A stretch of DNA of 33,844 bases from Schleiferiaceae bacterium (GCA_022424815.1 JAKMGS010000003.1:1-33844); one strand, 5' to 3'; positions 17,735 through 25,942 are shown, counted from the stretch's first letter. Numbers and translations: made by a program. The notes: a model not told the origin generated them from the letters alone.

Positions 17735-19630
17735 TTAATATGCTCGTTCTGTACGTCCTTCAACATAATAAATGAAGGAACGGTTCACGACACGGTTTCC
17801 TCCAGGAGTCGGATAGTTCCCGCTAAAGTACCAGTCACCCGGATTTGAAGGACAGCTTTCGTGCAAGTCCTCTATGTCCTGATAGATGATGCTCACCTTC
17901 GCCTTCACGCCTTCCGGGGTCAAGATTTGGGCAATCTTATCGCTGATTTCTTGCGCCGTAAATGGCTCGTAAATCTCTTTCACGAAGTTCTGTACTTCCG
18001 TGTCGGCCATCTGCTCTTGGGCCTTACACTTCTGATATACTTCCTGAATCAATCCTTCCTCACCACGGTCTTTCAACAGCTCCACGGCCGCGCGGAAGGC
18101 AACGAAATCACCCATACGTGCCATATCAATGCCGTAGCAATCTGGGTAGCGAATCTGAGGTGCTGAAGAAGCGATGACAATGTGTTTAGGACCGAGGCGG
18201 TCGAAAATTTTCAAGATGCTCTGACGCAGCGTAGTTCCACGTACGATACTATCGTCGATGACCACCAAATGGTCGTTGCTGGTCACGGTGCCGTGGGTAA
18301 TATCGTATACGTGGCTCACCAAATCATCGCGAGAGCTGTCCTCAGTAATAAAGGTGCGTAGCTTCACATCTTTCCAAGCCACTTTTTCCACGCGAGGACG
18401 GGTATTCAGGATATCCTGAAGGGCTTCCGGCGTCGGGTTATTCAGGCCTTGGATTTTTTCAAACTTCATGGCATTGAAGTGATCCTCCATACCCTTGACC
18501 ATACCGTAGAAGCTAACCTCAGCGGTATTCGGGATGAAGCTTAACACCGTATTTTCTACATCGCCTTCCACCTTGTCGAGGATTTTAGGGATGAGTCTAC
18601 GGCCCAATTCTATGCGCTCGTTATAAATGTCTTTATCGTTTCCGCGAGAGAAGTAAATGCGTTCGAAAGAACAGGCATTGTAGGCCAAAGGCTCCTTGAT
18701 CTGCTCAATGCTCACGTCCCCAGCCTTTTTCACCACAATCGCAGCGCCTGGAGGCAACTCATGTACGGCATCCGTAGGCAAATTCATGGCTGTTTGAATC
18801 ACCGGACGCTCCGAAGCTACCACGACAATCTCATCATCGTAGTAATAGAAGGTTGGGCGAATTCCCGCGGGATCGCGCAACACAAAAGCATCGCCGTGAC
18901 CCATCATTCCTGCCATGGCATATCCACCGTCCCATTTTTTCGAGGCGCGACGTAAAATATCCGCCACGTCTAGACGCTTCGAAATCTCCTCAGTCGCTTG
19001 TTTTTTCGTGTAACCCTCGTCCTTGAGCTGGTAATACAAGTCATCATTGGCCTCGTCCAAGAAGTGTCCAATCTTCTCCATAATGGTGATGGTATCCGCC
19101 TTTTCTTTAGGATGTTGGCCCAATTCCACTAACTCATTAAAGAGCTCATCAACATTGGTCATGTTGAAGTTCCCCGCCACAATCAAATTGCGCGTTGGCC
19201 AGTTGTTCTGGCGCAAGAAAGGGTGACAAGCTTCAATGGTATTCCCGCCGTAAGTTCCATAGCGAAGATGACCTAGGTACACCTCACCGGTAAAGGGTAG
19301 GTTTTGCTTCAACCATGGCACATCCTTGAGTTTCTCTACATCCGAACCCACGCCTTCCGCGATGCGTTTTTGCACTTTGCCAAAGATGTCTCCGATGCTG
19401 TTGGTATCGACACTGCGATAACGTGAAATATATCGAGTACCGGGTTCTGTGTTGAGTTTAATGTTTGCGAGCCCCGCCCCGTCTTGTCCGCGGTTGCGTT
19501 GCTTCTCCATGAGAAGGTACATTTTGTTGAGGCCGTAAAATGCCGTTCCGTATTTCTCTACGTAATATTCAAGAGGCTTTCTAAGACGCACAAATGCAAT
19601 ACCACATTCGTGTTTGATCGGATCACTCAT
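17735..19630 (-). CDS. purF: PurF-like amidophosphoribosyltransferase, long Bacteroidota form
   Basis: The 631-residue protein joins a class II glutamine amidotransferase domain to a phosphoribosyltransferase domain. The nucleophile is Cys9 in KHECGIAF, so an 8-residue leader must be removed. Other marks are KQRNRGQDGAGLA and, in the C-terminal domain, the PRPP-binding VVIDDSIVRGTTLRQS. Canonical PurF makes phosphoribosylamine, the first step of purine synthesis. This protein is longer than the usual 470-500 residues, with extra material after the PRPP domain (about 520-631). It may be a second, lineage-specific copy; whether a standard purF exists elsewhere cannot be seen. An exact TAATTTTG -7 box lies upstream. 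Confidence 0.82.
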   Translation of the reverse strand: MSDPIKHECGIAFVRLRKPLEYYVEKYGTAFYGLNKMYLLMEKQRNRGQDGAGLANIKLNTEPGTRYISRYRSVDTNSIGDIFGKVQKRIAEGVGSDVEKLKDVPWLKQNLPFTGEVYLGHLRYGTYGGNTIEACHPFLRQNNWPTRNLIVAGNFNMTNVDELFNELVELGQHPKEKADTITIMEKIGHFLDEANDDLYYQLKDEGYTKKQATEEISKRLDVADILRRASKKWDGGYAMAGMMGHGDAFVLRDPAGIRPTFYYYDDEIVVVASERPVIQTAMNLPTDAVHELPPGAAIVVKKAGDVSIEQIKEPLAYNACSFERIYFSRGNDKDIYNERIELGRRLIPKILDKVEGDVENTVLSFIPNTAEVSFYGMVKGMEDHFNAMKFEKIQGLNNPTPEALQDILNTRPRVEKVAWKDVKLRTFITEDSSRDDLVSHVYDITHGTVTSNDHLVVIDDSIVRGTTLRQSILKIFDRLGPKHIVIASSAPQIRYPDCYGIDMARMGDFVAFRAAVELLKDRGEEGLIQEVYQKCKAQEQMADTEVQNFVKEIYEPFTAQEISDKIAQILTPEGVKAKVSIIYQDIEDLHESCPSNPGDWYFSGNYPTPGGNRVVNRSFIYYVEGRTERAY

Positions 19631-19649
19631 AGAGGGAGATTGTGAAGGT

Positions 19650-19657
19650 CAAAATTA
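19650..19657 (-). promoter_or_regulatory. -7 box upstream of the PurF-like gene
   Basis: The minus strand reads TAATTTTG, an exact TAnnTTTG, 20 bases before the start codon. The only TTG upstream is 15 bases away, shorter than usual, so only the -7 box is supported. Confidence 0.4.
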
Positions 19658-19692
19658 TTGAAAATCCCATGACAATCCCACGCTTTTTTGGC

Positions 19693-20721
19693 TTAGATGA
19701 ATTGGCCCAAATCCATATTGAGCCACTCCAGCGCTGCACCATGCAATAGCTTGCCCTTGCGCTCATAACTCCACGGCATTCCATTGATCAATTTTCCAGG
19801 CTCCAACTCGCCGAGGGGAAAGGGATAATCCGTCCCAAGGGCCACGCGATTCTCGCCTACCAAACCGACAATATACTCGAGCATTTTCGGGTCGTGGACG
19901 AGGGAATCGAGCCAGAATTTGCCCATGTAATCGCGGGGAGCAATGTTATTATCCACCGCACAAAGGTCTGGGCGGACGTCAAATCCGTGCTGCACTCGGC
20001 CGAGTGTTGCGGGGAAAGAACCGCCGCCATGGGCGAAGGCGACCCGCAGTTTAGGTAACCGCTCAAAGACCCCACCAAAAATCATGGAACAGATGGCCAG
20101 GGAGCTTTCCGCTGGCATACCCACCAACCATGGCAGCCAATATTTAGGCATTTTTTCCTTGCTCATCATGTCCCACGGGTGGACGAAGATGGCCATATCT
20201 AGGTCTTGACAAGCTTCGAAAATGGGGGAAAGTTCCGGAGCGTCAAGGTTCCAATCGTTGATGTGTGTGCCGATTTCAATGCCTTTGAGGCCGATCTCTT
20301 TGCAACGGCGCAACTCTTGAATGGCCAGATCTGGCGCCTGCATGGGCAGGGTGCCTAGGCCGACAAAACGGTCGGGGTAGCGATGGCAAATGTCGGCGAT
20401 GTGGTCGTTAAGGAATTGGCTCACCTCGAGGGTGTGCTCGGGCTTGGCCCAGTAGCTGAACATGACCGGAACGGTCGACAATACTTGTACGTCGACATGT
20501 TGGTGGCCACATTCTTTGATGCGGGCCTCTGGCGACCAACAATTATCTTCTATCTCACGAAAGAATTCTCCGTCCTTTAACATGCGCGCACGACAAGGAA
20601 CGTGGTGATCGAGGTTAATGAAACCGCCATAGCCAAAGCGCTCGCGAAAGTTCGGGATGTGCTCGGGCAAGATGTGCGTATGGATGTCTACCGTGAAGTT
20701 TCTCGAGGTAATCTCACACAT
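19693..20721 (-). CDS. nbaD: 2-Amino-3-carboxymuconate-6-semialdehyde decarboxylase (ACMSD)
   Basis: The 342-residue amidohydrolase-fold enzyme has the zinc ligands in VDIHTHIL (His14, His16), FVHPWD (His181) and LGTDYPFP (Asp298). The catalytic His is in AFAHGGG (His231). Positions and context match bacterial ACMSD. It decarboxylates the unstable ring-opening product of 3-hydroxyanthranilate to 2-aminomuconate semialdehyde, preventing spontaneous closure to quinolinate. It begins one base after the stop of the dioxygenase gene that makes its substrate, as expected for pathway partners. Confidence 0.94.
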   Translation of the reverse strand: MCEITSRNFTVDIHTHILPEHIPNFRERFGYGGFINLDHHVPCRARMLKDGEFFREIEDNCWSPEARIKECGHQHVDVQVLSTVPVMFSYWAKPEHTLEVSQFLNDHIADICHRYPDRFVGLGTLPMQAPDLAIQELRRCKEIGLKGIEIGTHINDWNLDAPELSPIFEACQDLDMAIFVHPWDMMSKEKMPKYWLPWLVGMPAESSLAICSMIFGGVFERLPKLRVAFAHGGGSFPATLGRVQHGFDVRPDLCAVDNNIAPRDYMGKFWLDSLVHDPKMLEYIVGLVGENRVALGTDYPFPLGELEPGKLINGMPWSYERKGKLLHGAALEWLNMDLGQFI

Positions 20722-20722
20722 A

Positions 20723-21253
20723 TTATACGAATCTAGGGTCGGTCTCCATCACATGTCCACAATCGGAACAGGTGCGGTGTTCTTCAGATCCATAAAATAT
20801 TTTGAAGTGTGGCTGGAAATCTTTTTCGACATTCTTGAGTTCGAAATAGGTTTCGTGTAGTTTGTTGTTACAGTTGTCGCAGTACCACAATAATCCGTCG
20901 GTGAAGCCACGTCCCTCACGGATTCGCTCGACGACTAGGCCTATGCTACCTTCATGACGAATGGGACTGTGCGGGGTGTTGGCAGGCACGGTCATCATAT
21001 CGCCAGGTCCCAAATGGAGTTTGTGGGCCTCTCCATCAACTTGGACTTTAACCGTTATATTTCCTTCAAGCTGGTAGAAGAATTCCTCCGTTTCGTTGTA
21101 ATGGTAATCTTTTCGGGCATTTGGGCCAGCCACGACCATCACGATGTAGTCGTCGCTCTCAGGCGTCAAATTTTTGTTGGCCACTGGTGGTTTGAGCAGG
21201 TCTCTATTCTCTGCCAACCACTTTTGAAAATTAAAGGGCTTTGGTACCGACAT
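20723..21253 (-). CDS. nbaC: 3-Hydroxyanthranilate 3,4-dioxygenase
   Basis: The 176-residue cupin has the Fe(II) ligands His51, Glu57 and His95 and the substrate-binding Arg47 and Arg99, at the same numbers as characterised bacterial enzymes. A C-terminal rubredoxin-like site (Cys125, Cys128, Cys162, Cys165) marks the bacterial/fungal-length form. It opens the ring of 3-hydroxyanthranilate to 2-amino-3-carboxymuconate semialdehyde. It is first in a two-gene minus-strand operon with ACMSD and is divergent from the aldehyde dehydrogenase of the same pathway. Confidence 0.95.
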   Translation of the reverse strand: MSVPKPFNFQKWLAENRDLLKPPVANKNLTPESDDYIVMVVAGPNARKDYHYNETEEFFYQLEGNITVKVQVDGEAHKLHLGPGDMMTVPANTPHSPIRHEGSIGLVVERIREGRGFTDGLLWYCDNCNNKLHETYFELKNVEKDFQPHFKIFYGSEEHRTCSDCGHVMETDPRFV

Positions 21254-21344
21254 GACTGTTTGCTTTGAGGTGTGAATTTAAGAAAATTGGACCCGAAATC
21301 ATCGCCTCTTCCTGCCTTATATTCGTAGGGAGAGAACAGAAGCT
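21254..21344. promoter_or_regulatory. Divergent control region of the 3-hydroxyanthranilate cluster
   Basis: These 91 bases separate the starts of the dioxygenase (minus) and the dehydrogenase (plus) and must hold both promoters. On plus, TATATTCG (21318-21325) is a near match to TAnnTTTG about 20 bases before the start codon. On minus only a poor TAAATTCA is seen. No clear operator palindrome is visible. Confidence 0.45.
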
Positions 21345-22784
21345 ATGAAAATCCTGAATTATATCGGTGGCCAATTCCTTGAACCCGCTAGCGGCCAAAC
21401 CCTTACCAACACCAACCCGGCCACAGGCGAAGCCTATGGCACCATCCCTCGATCGGATGCGAAAGACGTGGAGTTGGCGGTGAAGGCGGCTCGGGAGGCA
21501 TTCCCGGGGTGGAGCGGTTTATCAGCCGCCGAACGAAGCCGTTGGATGTTGAAAGTAGCCGATGAGATTGAGGCGAGGTTGGAAGAATTGGCCATGGCTG
21601 AAAGTGTGGATAATGGAAAGCCGTTGAAATTGGCCCAAACGGTAGATATCCCTCGGGCAAGAGATAATTTTAAATTTTACGCGACCGCCATTTTGCACGA
21701 TGCCTACGAAACCCACGACATGGGGGCGAACGGATTCAACTATACGTTGCGCCAACCTATTGGGGTGGCGGGCTGCATTTCTCCATGGAATTTACCATTG
21801 TACTTGTTTACTTGGAAGATTGCTCCGGGGTTGGCGGCGGGCAATACCGTGGTGGCGAAGCCTTCGGAGGTGACTCCCGCGACGGCGTATTTATTATGTA
21901 AGATTTTGGACGATGTAGGCTTTCCAAAGGGAGTGCTGAACATTGTACATGGATTGGGCGCCGAGGTGGGTGCCGCCATTGTAGAGCATCCAAACACCCC
22001 GGTCATATCCTTTACCGGAGGCACGGCGACAGGAAAGGCCATCTCGGCGGTAGCGGCGCCGATGTTTAAGAAGCTCAGTTTGGAAATGGGCGGGAAGAAT
22101 GCCAACCTGGTATTTGCGGATTGTGATTTTGAGGAAGCGGTAAATACGAGTGTACGTGCAGCCTTTGCCAATCAAGGGCAGATTTGTTTGTGCGGATCGC
22201 GTATTTATGTGCAGCGACCTATATATGAGAAATTCAAAGCGGCCTTTGTGGAGCGCGTGAAGGGATTGGCCGTTGGCGATCCGCTGGAGGCGGGTACGAG
22301 AACCGGAGCTGTGGTCAGCAAGGACCACTTCGAAAAGGTGCTTTCGTATATCAATGTGGCGCTGGATGAAGGTGGAACATTGTTGACGGGAGGCAATCCA
22401 GTGAAATTGGACGGGCGCTGTGAAAATGGGTTCTTTATTGAGCCGACGGTGTTTGAAGATTTGCCTGCAAGCTGCCGAACCAATCAGGAAGAGATTTTTG
22501 GCCCTGTGGTGACCTTGACTCCTTTTGATACGGAGGAGGAAGCGTTGGCAATGGCCAATGGTACGGACTATGGATTGGCGGCGACGGTGTGGACAACAAA
22601 TCTTCAGGTAGCACACCGAGTGGCCTCAAAACTCCACGCCGGAATTATTTGGGTAAATTGTTGGCTGCTGCGCGATCTACGTACGCCTTTTGGCGGAGTG
22701 AAGCAGAGCGGTGTGGGCCGTGAAGGCGGCTTCGAAGCCTTGCGATTCTTCACAGAACCTAAAAACGTTTGTATAAAACTCTAA
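21345..22784 (+). CDS. nbaE: 2-Aminomuconate 6-semialdehyde dehydrogenase (ALDH8-like)
   Basis: The 479-residue aldehyde dehydrogenase has SPWNLPLYLF (catalytic Asn), SFTGGTATGK (NAD binding), LEMGGKN (general base Glu) and the nucleophile Cys281 in QGQICLCGSR. The C-terminal NCWLLRDLRTPFGGVKQSGVGREGG carries the Arg (443) typical of AMSDH, 2-hydroxymuconate semialdehyde dehydrogenase and ALDH8A1. It would oxidise 2-aminomuconate semialdehyde to 2-aminomuconate with NAD. 2-Hydroxymuconate semialdehyde dehydrogenase is the main alternative, but the adjoining ACMSD and dioxygenase genes favour AMSDH. Confidence 0.9.
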   Translation: MKILNYIGGQFLEPASGQTLTNTNPATGEAYGTIPRSDAKDVELAVKAAREAFPGWSGLSAAERSRWMLKVADEIEARLEELAMAESVDNGKPLKLAQTVDIPRARDNFKFYATAILHDAYETHDMGANGFNYTLRQPIGVAGCISPWNLPLYLFTWKIAPGLAAGNTVVAKPSEVTPATAYLLCKILDDVGFPKGVLNIVHGLGAEVGAAIVEHPNTPVISFTGGTATGKAISAVAAPMFKKLSLEMGGKNANLVFADCDFEEAVNTSVRAAFANQGQICLCGSRIYVQRPIYEKFKAAFVERVKGLAVGDPLEAGTRTGAVVSKDHFEKVLSYINVALDEGGTLLTGGNPVKLDGRCENGFFIEPTVFEDLPASCRTNQEEIFGPVVTLTPFDTEEEALAMANGTDYGLAATVWTTNLQVAHRVASKLHAGIIWVNCWLLRDLRTPFGGVKQSGVGREGGFEALRFFTEPKNVCIKL

Positions 22785-22787
22785 CCT

Positions 22788-23549
22788 ATGAACCATCAAG
22801 AATGGGCCAAGTCCTTACACCATAGCGCACGCACGCAAACCCCGCGGGCCCAATTTTCTACGACTGAACACTATAGCTTGGACGATGCTTATGCGATTCA
22901 GCATGCGCTCATTGCCGAGCGCGTGGCCGAAGGTCATGAGGTGGTCGGTGTGAAGATGGGCTTTACCTCGGTGGCGAAAATGAAGCAGATGGGGGTCGAC
23001 GATATGATCATTGGCCAATTAACTTCTGATATGTTCATCTCCACCGAACAGCCCTTACTGCGCAGCCAGTGCATACATCCGCGCGCGGAGCCAGAGATTG
23101 CTTTTCGGTTGAACCAAGATGTGAACGGCGCCTTGTCGGTGGACGAGATCATGGACTATATCGATGGCGTGGCCGCTGCGGTGGAAGTCATTGATTCGCG
23201 CTACGAAAACTTCAGGTTCTCTTTGGAGGATGTGGTGGCGGACAACTGCAGCTCTTGCGGGTATGCGATGGGCCCTTGGTGCGAGGTTCCCCTAGGATTA
23301 AATGGTTTGGATATGGTCCAATTCTTTGACGGCGCCATCATCGCCGAAGGAAATAGCGATGCCATCTTAGACAATCCGTTTGAAGCTTTGGCGGCCGCAA
23401 CACGATTGGCCCAGCAATACGGCATTGCCCTTACGGAGGGAATGATCGTTTTTGCAGGAGCCTCTACAGCAGCCCACTTTATCGAGGGTCATTCTAAAGT
23501 TGTAGTGAGAGTCGACGGACTTGGCGAAGCCGCGTTCTCAGTGGCATAA
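22788..23549 (+). CDS. 2-Oxo-3-hexenedioate (4-oxalocrotonate) decarboxylase
   Basis: The 253-residue protein belongs to the fumarylacetoacetase-like hydratase/decarboxylase family. It has the VVGVKMGFTSVAKMKQMG motif (about residues 53-70), HPRAEPEIAF metal ligands and AAVEVIDSRYENF. The KMGFTS version is typical of the decarboxylase rather than the 2-oxopent-4-enoate hydratase, though the two are close. It would decarboxylate the deaminated product of 2-aminomuconate to 2-oxopent-4-enoate. It follows the dehydrogenase after 3 bases in one operon. The intervening deaminase and the following hydratase and aldolase are not in the window. Confidence 0.85.
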   Translation: MNHQEWAKSLHHSARTQTPRAQFSTTEHYSLDDAYAIQHALIAERVAEGHEVVGVKMGFTSVAKMKQMGVDDMIIGQLTSDMFISTEQPLLRSQCIHPRAEPEIAFRLNQDVNGALSVDEIMDYIDGVAAAVEVIDSRYENFRFSLEDVVADNCSSCGYAMGPWCEVPLGLNGLDMVQFFDGAIIAEGNSDAILDNPFEALAAATRLAQQYGIALTEGMIVFAGASTAAHFIEGHSKVVVRVDGLGEAAFSVA

Positions 23550-23553
23550 AAGA

Positions 23554-23586
23554 AAACAAGCCACCCCGGGGTACGGAGTGGCTTGC
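23554..23586 (-). terminator. Terminator between the catabolic operon and the OM protein gene
   Basis: CAAGCCAC (23558-23565) pairs with GTGGCTTG (23579-23586) around a GC-rich loop. The minus side continues TTTTCTTTT, a U-tract suited to the minus-strand OM gene; the plus side lacks one. It may serve both convergent transcripts. Confidence 0.6.
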
Positions 23587-23693
23587 TGAACAAAACCATG
23601 TCGCGTCAAATATGAATTACTCGCTTACACTCAAAATGCTGACGCACGATTTATTTAACGCAAAGAACGTGCCAAAAATTGTTTTGAGTCCAT

Positions 23694-24278
23694 TTAAAGT
23701 TTCGCTCCCACACTCAACATGAACTGCGAACGCTCGTAACTCAAAGGAATGCCGTTCCAATCGCCTTGGTGATCTTGCAAGCTTGCGTAGTACACCAAAT
23801 CAAGGCTGAGCTTCCAAACATCCACCCCAAGCCCGAGGTTGTAGCCCGCAGTTGGAGATTCAAATGTTTGGCTGTAGGCTGAGTTTCCTATGGCATTAAT
23901 AAAGTGAATACCCCCTTCAGCACGTGCGAACTTTAAAAGTCTAACTCCCAGACCTGCGTCGAGCTGAACAAATTGATGGTCAAAACGCGAGGTAGTCGTC
24001 ATCCCATCAACGGTCTGATTAATTATCTGAATATCCTTTCCATAGATGGCGCTGCCTGAGGCATACAATTGGTCCCCCAAAAATTGACGGCCATATACTC
24101 CTAGGTGGTACCCATTATCCGGTACCGTGCCTTCGAATATCCCTTGAGCCGAACTTACCGCTTGGTCTAATTGTACCGCGTTTAGCGTGTAGTTCAAACC
24201 TGTGCGTAGACCCCAACGACTTTGGCCGAGGGCTACAGAAGAGAATGCGAGTAACGAAAGAAGGAAAATCTTACGCAT
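23694..24278 (-). CDS. Small outer-membrane beta-barrel protein, function unknown
   Basis: The 194-residue product has a signal peptide (MRKIFLLSLLAFSSVALG, cut before Gln). After it come alternating amphipathic strands with paired aromatics: WGLRTGLNYTL, YHLGVYGRQFL, QFVQLDAGLGVRLL, YNLGLGVDVW and SQFMLSVGAKL, the last ending the protein as barrel strands often do. This resembles the PorT/OmpA-like small barrels of Bacteroidota. It lies 33 bases after the kelch/winged-helix gene, and the gap is filled by a 9-bp inverted repeat. The pairing with a sensor-like membrane protein suggests related roles. Confidence 0.72.
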   Translation of the reverse strand: MRKIFLLSLLAFSSVALGQSRWGLRTGLNYTLNAVQLDQAVSSAQGIFEGTVPDNGYHLGVYGRQFLGDQLYASGSAIYGKDIQIINQTVDGMTTTSRFDHQFVQLDAGLGVRLLKFARAEGGIHFINAIGNSAYSQTFESPTAGYNLGLGVDVWKLSLDLVYYASLQDHQGDWNGIPLSYERSQFMLSVGAKL

Positions 24279-24287
24279 GAAGCTTTG

Positions 24288-24313
24288 AATTAGGTTAGAG
24301 TACGAACCTAATT
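24288..24313. repeat. Perfect 9-bp inverted repeat between two co-directional genes
   Basis: AATTAGGTT (24288-24296) and AACCTAATT (24305-24313) are separated by 8 bases. The second arm overlaps the stop of the kelch-sensor gene and the first ends 10 bases before the next start codon. There is no following U-tract, so it is a possible operator or mRNA-processing/stability hairpin rather than a terminator. Confidence 0.5.
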
Positions 24314-25661
24314 ACATCAATCGTGCCAATTTATTCTTGGCCTCGACATTCATAACGTATAAAATTTGACGTTTATCTTCTTTGGATCGTTGGCGGAGGA
24401 CGAGTTCACAACCTAATTGGTTCAAACACAAATCATTGATCATTTTAATGTACTCACTTCGCTTACGGCGCTGCACTTCCCACGAAGAAGACCCTAATTC
24501 TAAAAATTCATTCAACTCTTCTGTCTGTAAGCTTCGTTTATCCAACAGTTGGATAAATTTCCATTGCGCTTCAGTAAAATATTGGTACCTCCTTTTTAAA
24601 TACAGCCTACGAATCCAATACGTAAGAAGGACCCCAATAAACAGGAATCCACCTAGTGAAAGACCTAGTTTCACTTGTGACGATAATATTTCCTGCGAGT
24701 ATAACTTTGATTCTTGATTGATTCTTTTAGGTAATCGGTTTACGAATTCAAAGAGATAGCCATTTGGTAATTTATTTGAGAATTTGGCCATGACCAATTC
24801 ATTTTCTAAATCATACCCGCAATGGAACCCAAAAGGGTTTACACTACTTAGGGCGCCCGCATTTAGGCCATTAGGGAGTGTGACGTCATACATGATATTA
24901 TTCTTCGGAACAATAAAATACGCTTTAAGCCCCCCCATGAGCATTACTGTAGTGTCGTTCATTCTATGGAGCCTAGAAATTCCGGTAGAACCCTTTGTCG
25001 GAAATACGTCGTCTAATACCAACGAACCCAGTTTCTCCCATTGATTTGAGGCAAAATTAAATTTCCAGAATTCAGTTTGTCGCAACACAAATAACGCGTC
25101 TTCACTCCTGTCGTAAAAAGCAAACTTATAGGATGTCCCCTTCGTATAATCCGGATTGTAGGGAGGGAAATCGCCGACAGTATATACATTCCATTCCTTT
25201 CTTAGGGTGCTGAAATAAGTGAGTAAATTATTTTCCATCCAGAAACCGTATCCCCCAAAAGAAAAAATAGTGTCCTTTCGTGAGAATTGGTAGGCATCAA
25301 AATTATATCCTGAATGCGCGGTATTATCAATCCTTCTGATCTCCTTTGACGCCGTATCTATGCCAAATACGTTGCCCGTTCCTCCAAAGACACAGATGAG
25401 TTCATTCTGAATGTAAAAGTGATAACCTATAGAAGGCAAATTCAACTTACCTATAGGGTAAGTGAGCTTAAATGGAGGCAGTGTATCTATGTTATTTTCA
25501 TAAAACACATGGTGATTTCCGTTTAAAACACTGATCCTATGAATGGCGCGATCAGATTCAGAATACCAGCTGATATATCCTTTACAATATCCTGAAATAG
25601 AGATAATTAAAGCACATATTAGGTACAGTAAAAATGTATGTGAATTATGTTTTTTAAACAC
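24312..25661 (-). CDS. Membrane protein: periplasmic kelch-like sensor, one TM segment, C-terminal winged-helix-like domain
   Basis: The 449-residue protein starts with GTG. Residues 9-26 form a signal peptide or membrane segment. Residues about 27-330 carry kelch/propeller-like repeats (ICVFGGTGNVFGID, IFSFGGYGFWMEN, VMLMGGLKAYFIV, with NQWEKL-type strands). A clear transmembrane helix follows (LSLGGFLFIGVLLTYW, 334-349), then a basic stop-transfer RRLYLKRRY. The cytoplasmic end (about 358-449) is helical and charged: FTEAQWKFIQLLDKRSLQTEELNEFLEL then RRKRSEYIKMIN and a possible beta wing VLRQRSKEDKRQILYV. This looks like a winged-helix DNA-binding domain, so a membrane-bound one-component regulator is inferred. 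I do not recognise a named family. Confidence 0.68.
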   Translation of the reverse strand: MFKKHNSHTFLLYLICALIISISGYCKGYISWYSESDRAIHRISVLNGNHHVFYENNIDTLPPFKLTYPIGKLNLPSIGYHFYIQNELICVFGGTGNVFGIDTASKEIRRIDNTAHSGYNFDAYQFSRKDTIFSFGGYGFWMENNLLTYFSTLRKEWNVYTVGDFPPYNPDYTKGTSYKFAFYDRSEDALFVLRQTEFWKFNFASNQWEKLGSLVLDDVFPTKGSTGISRLHRMNDTTVMLMGGLKAYFIVPKNNIMYDVTLPNGLNAGALSSVNPFGFHCGYDLENELVMAKFSNKLPNGYLFEFVNRLPKRINQESKLYSQEILSSQVKLGLSLGGFLFIGVLLTYWIRRLYLKRRYQYFTEAQWKFIQLLDKRSLQTEELNEFLELGSSSWEVQRRKRSEYIKMINDLCLNQLGCELVLRQRSKEDKRQILYVMNVEAKNKLARLM

Positions 25662-25681
25662 GTTACAAATATGTTATTACA

Positions 25682-25689
25682 CAAATATA
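25682..25689 (-). promoter_or_regulatory. -7 box of the kelch-sensor gene
   Basis: The minus strand reads TATATTTG, an exact TAnnTTTG, 20 bases before the GTG start. The region 19 bases upstream is T-rich but lacks a full TTTG. Confidence 0.5.
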
Positions 25690-25790
25690 CTAAAGAGGGC
25701 TCGATAAAAAATTGACATTTGAATCAACCAATAAACTTAAGCAGTTCGAACAACCATGTTCGTTGTATAAAGCCAATAAACTTAATTAAG

Positions 25791-25821
25791 AAACCCGGGA
25801 AGAGCATCTTCTCGGGTTTTT
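25791..25821 (+). terminator. Strong intrinsic terminator with no upstream plus-strand gene
   Basis: AACCCG-G-GAAGA pairs with TCTTC-T-CGGGTT around a GCA loop and runs into TTTTTTG on plus. The nearest upstream plus-strand gene ends more than 2 kb away (23549), so it may end a short non-coding RNA starting between about 25690 and 25760. Confidence 0.8.
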
Positions 25822-25886
25822 TGTTTGGATCGTCCCTTCTCAAGGTACGGACTGGAGGAAAATCATGTAATCGTCATTAGCATTCT

Positions 25887-25911
25887 CACCCCCCTAAAAT
25901 TCCAGGGGTGG
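25887..25911. promoter_or_regulatory. Operator-like dyad A upstream of glnK (CCCCT-N8-AGGGG)
   Basis: CCCCT (25891-25895), AAAATTCC, AGGGG (25904-25908). The centre is at 25899.5, 53 bp before dyad B. It is the strongest copy of the motif. Confidence 0.6.
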
Positions 25912-25942
25912 TGATCTATAAATTCAATAATTTGAATTACAC

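Noticed and set aside
21315-21329. CCT...AGG dyad in the divergent 3-hydroxyanthranilate control region, like the glnK sites
   Set aside because: The spacer is 9 bases, not 8, it overlaps the predicted -7 box, and there is only one copy, so a shared regulator is not supported.
21894-22616. Minus-strand open frame of 240 codons inside the dehydrogenase gene
   Set aside because: It is antisense to the conserved NAD-binding and catalytic part of the aldehyde dehydrogenase, with no domain of its own.
25835-25845. Possible fourth upstream CCT/AGG dyad before dyad A
   Set aside because: The spacer is 5 bases and the distance to dyad A is 58 bp, so it fits neither the motif nor the phasing.
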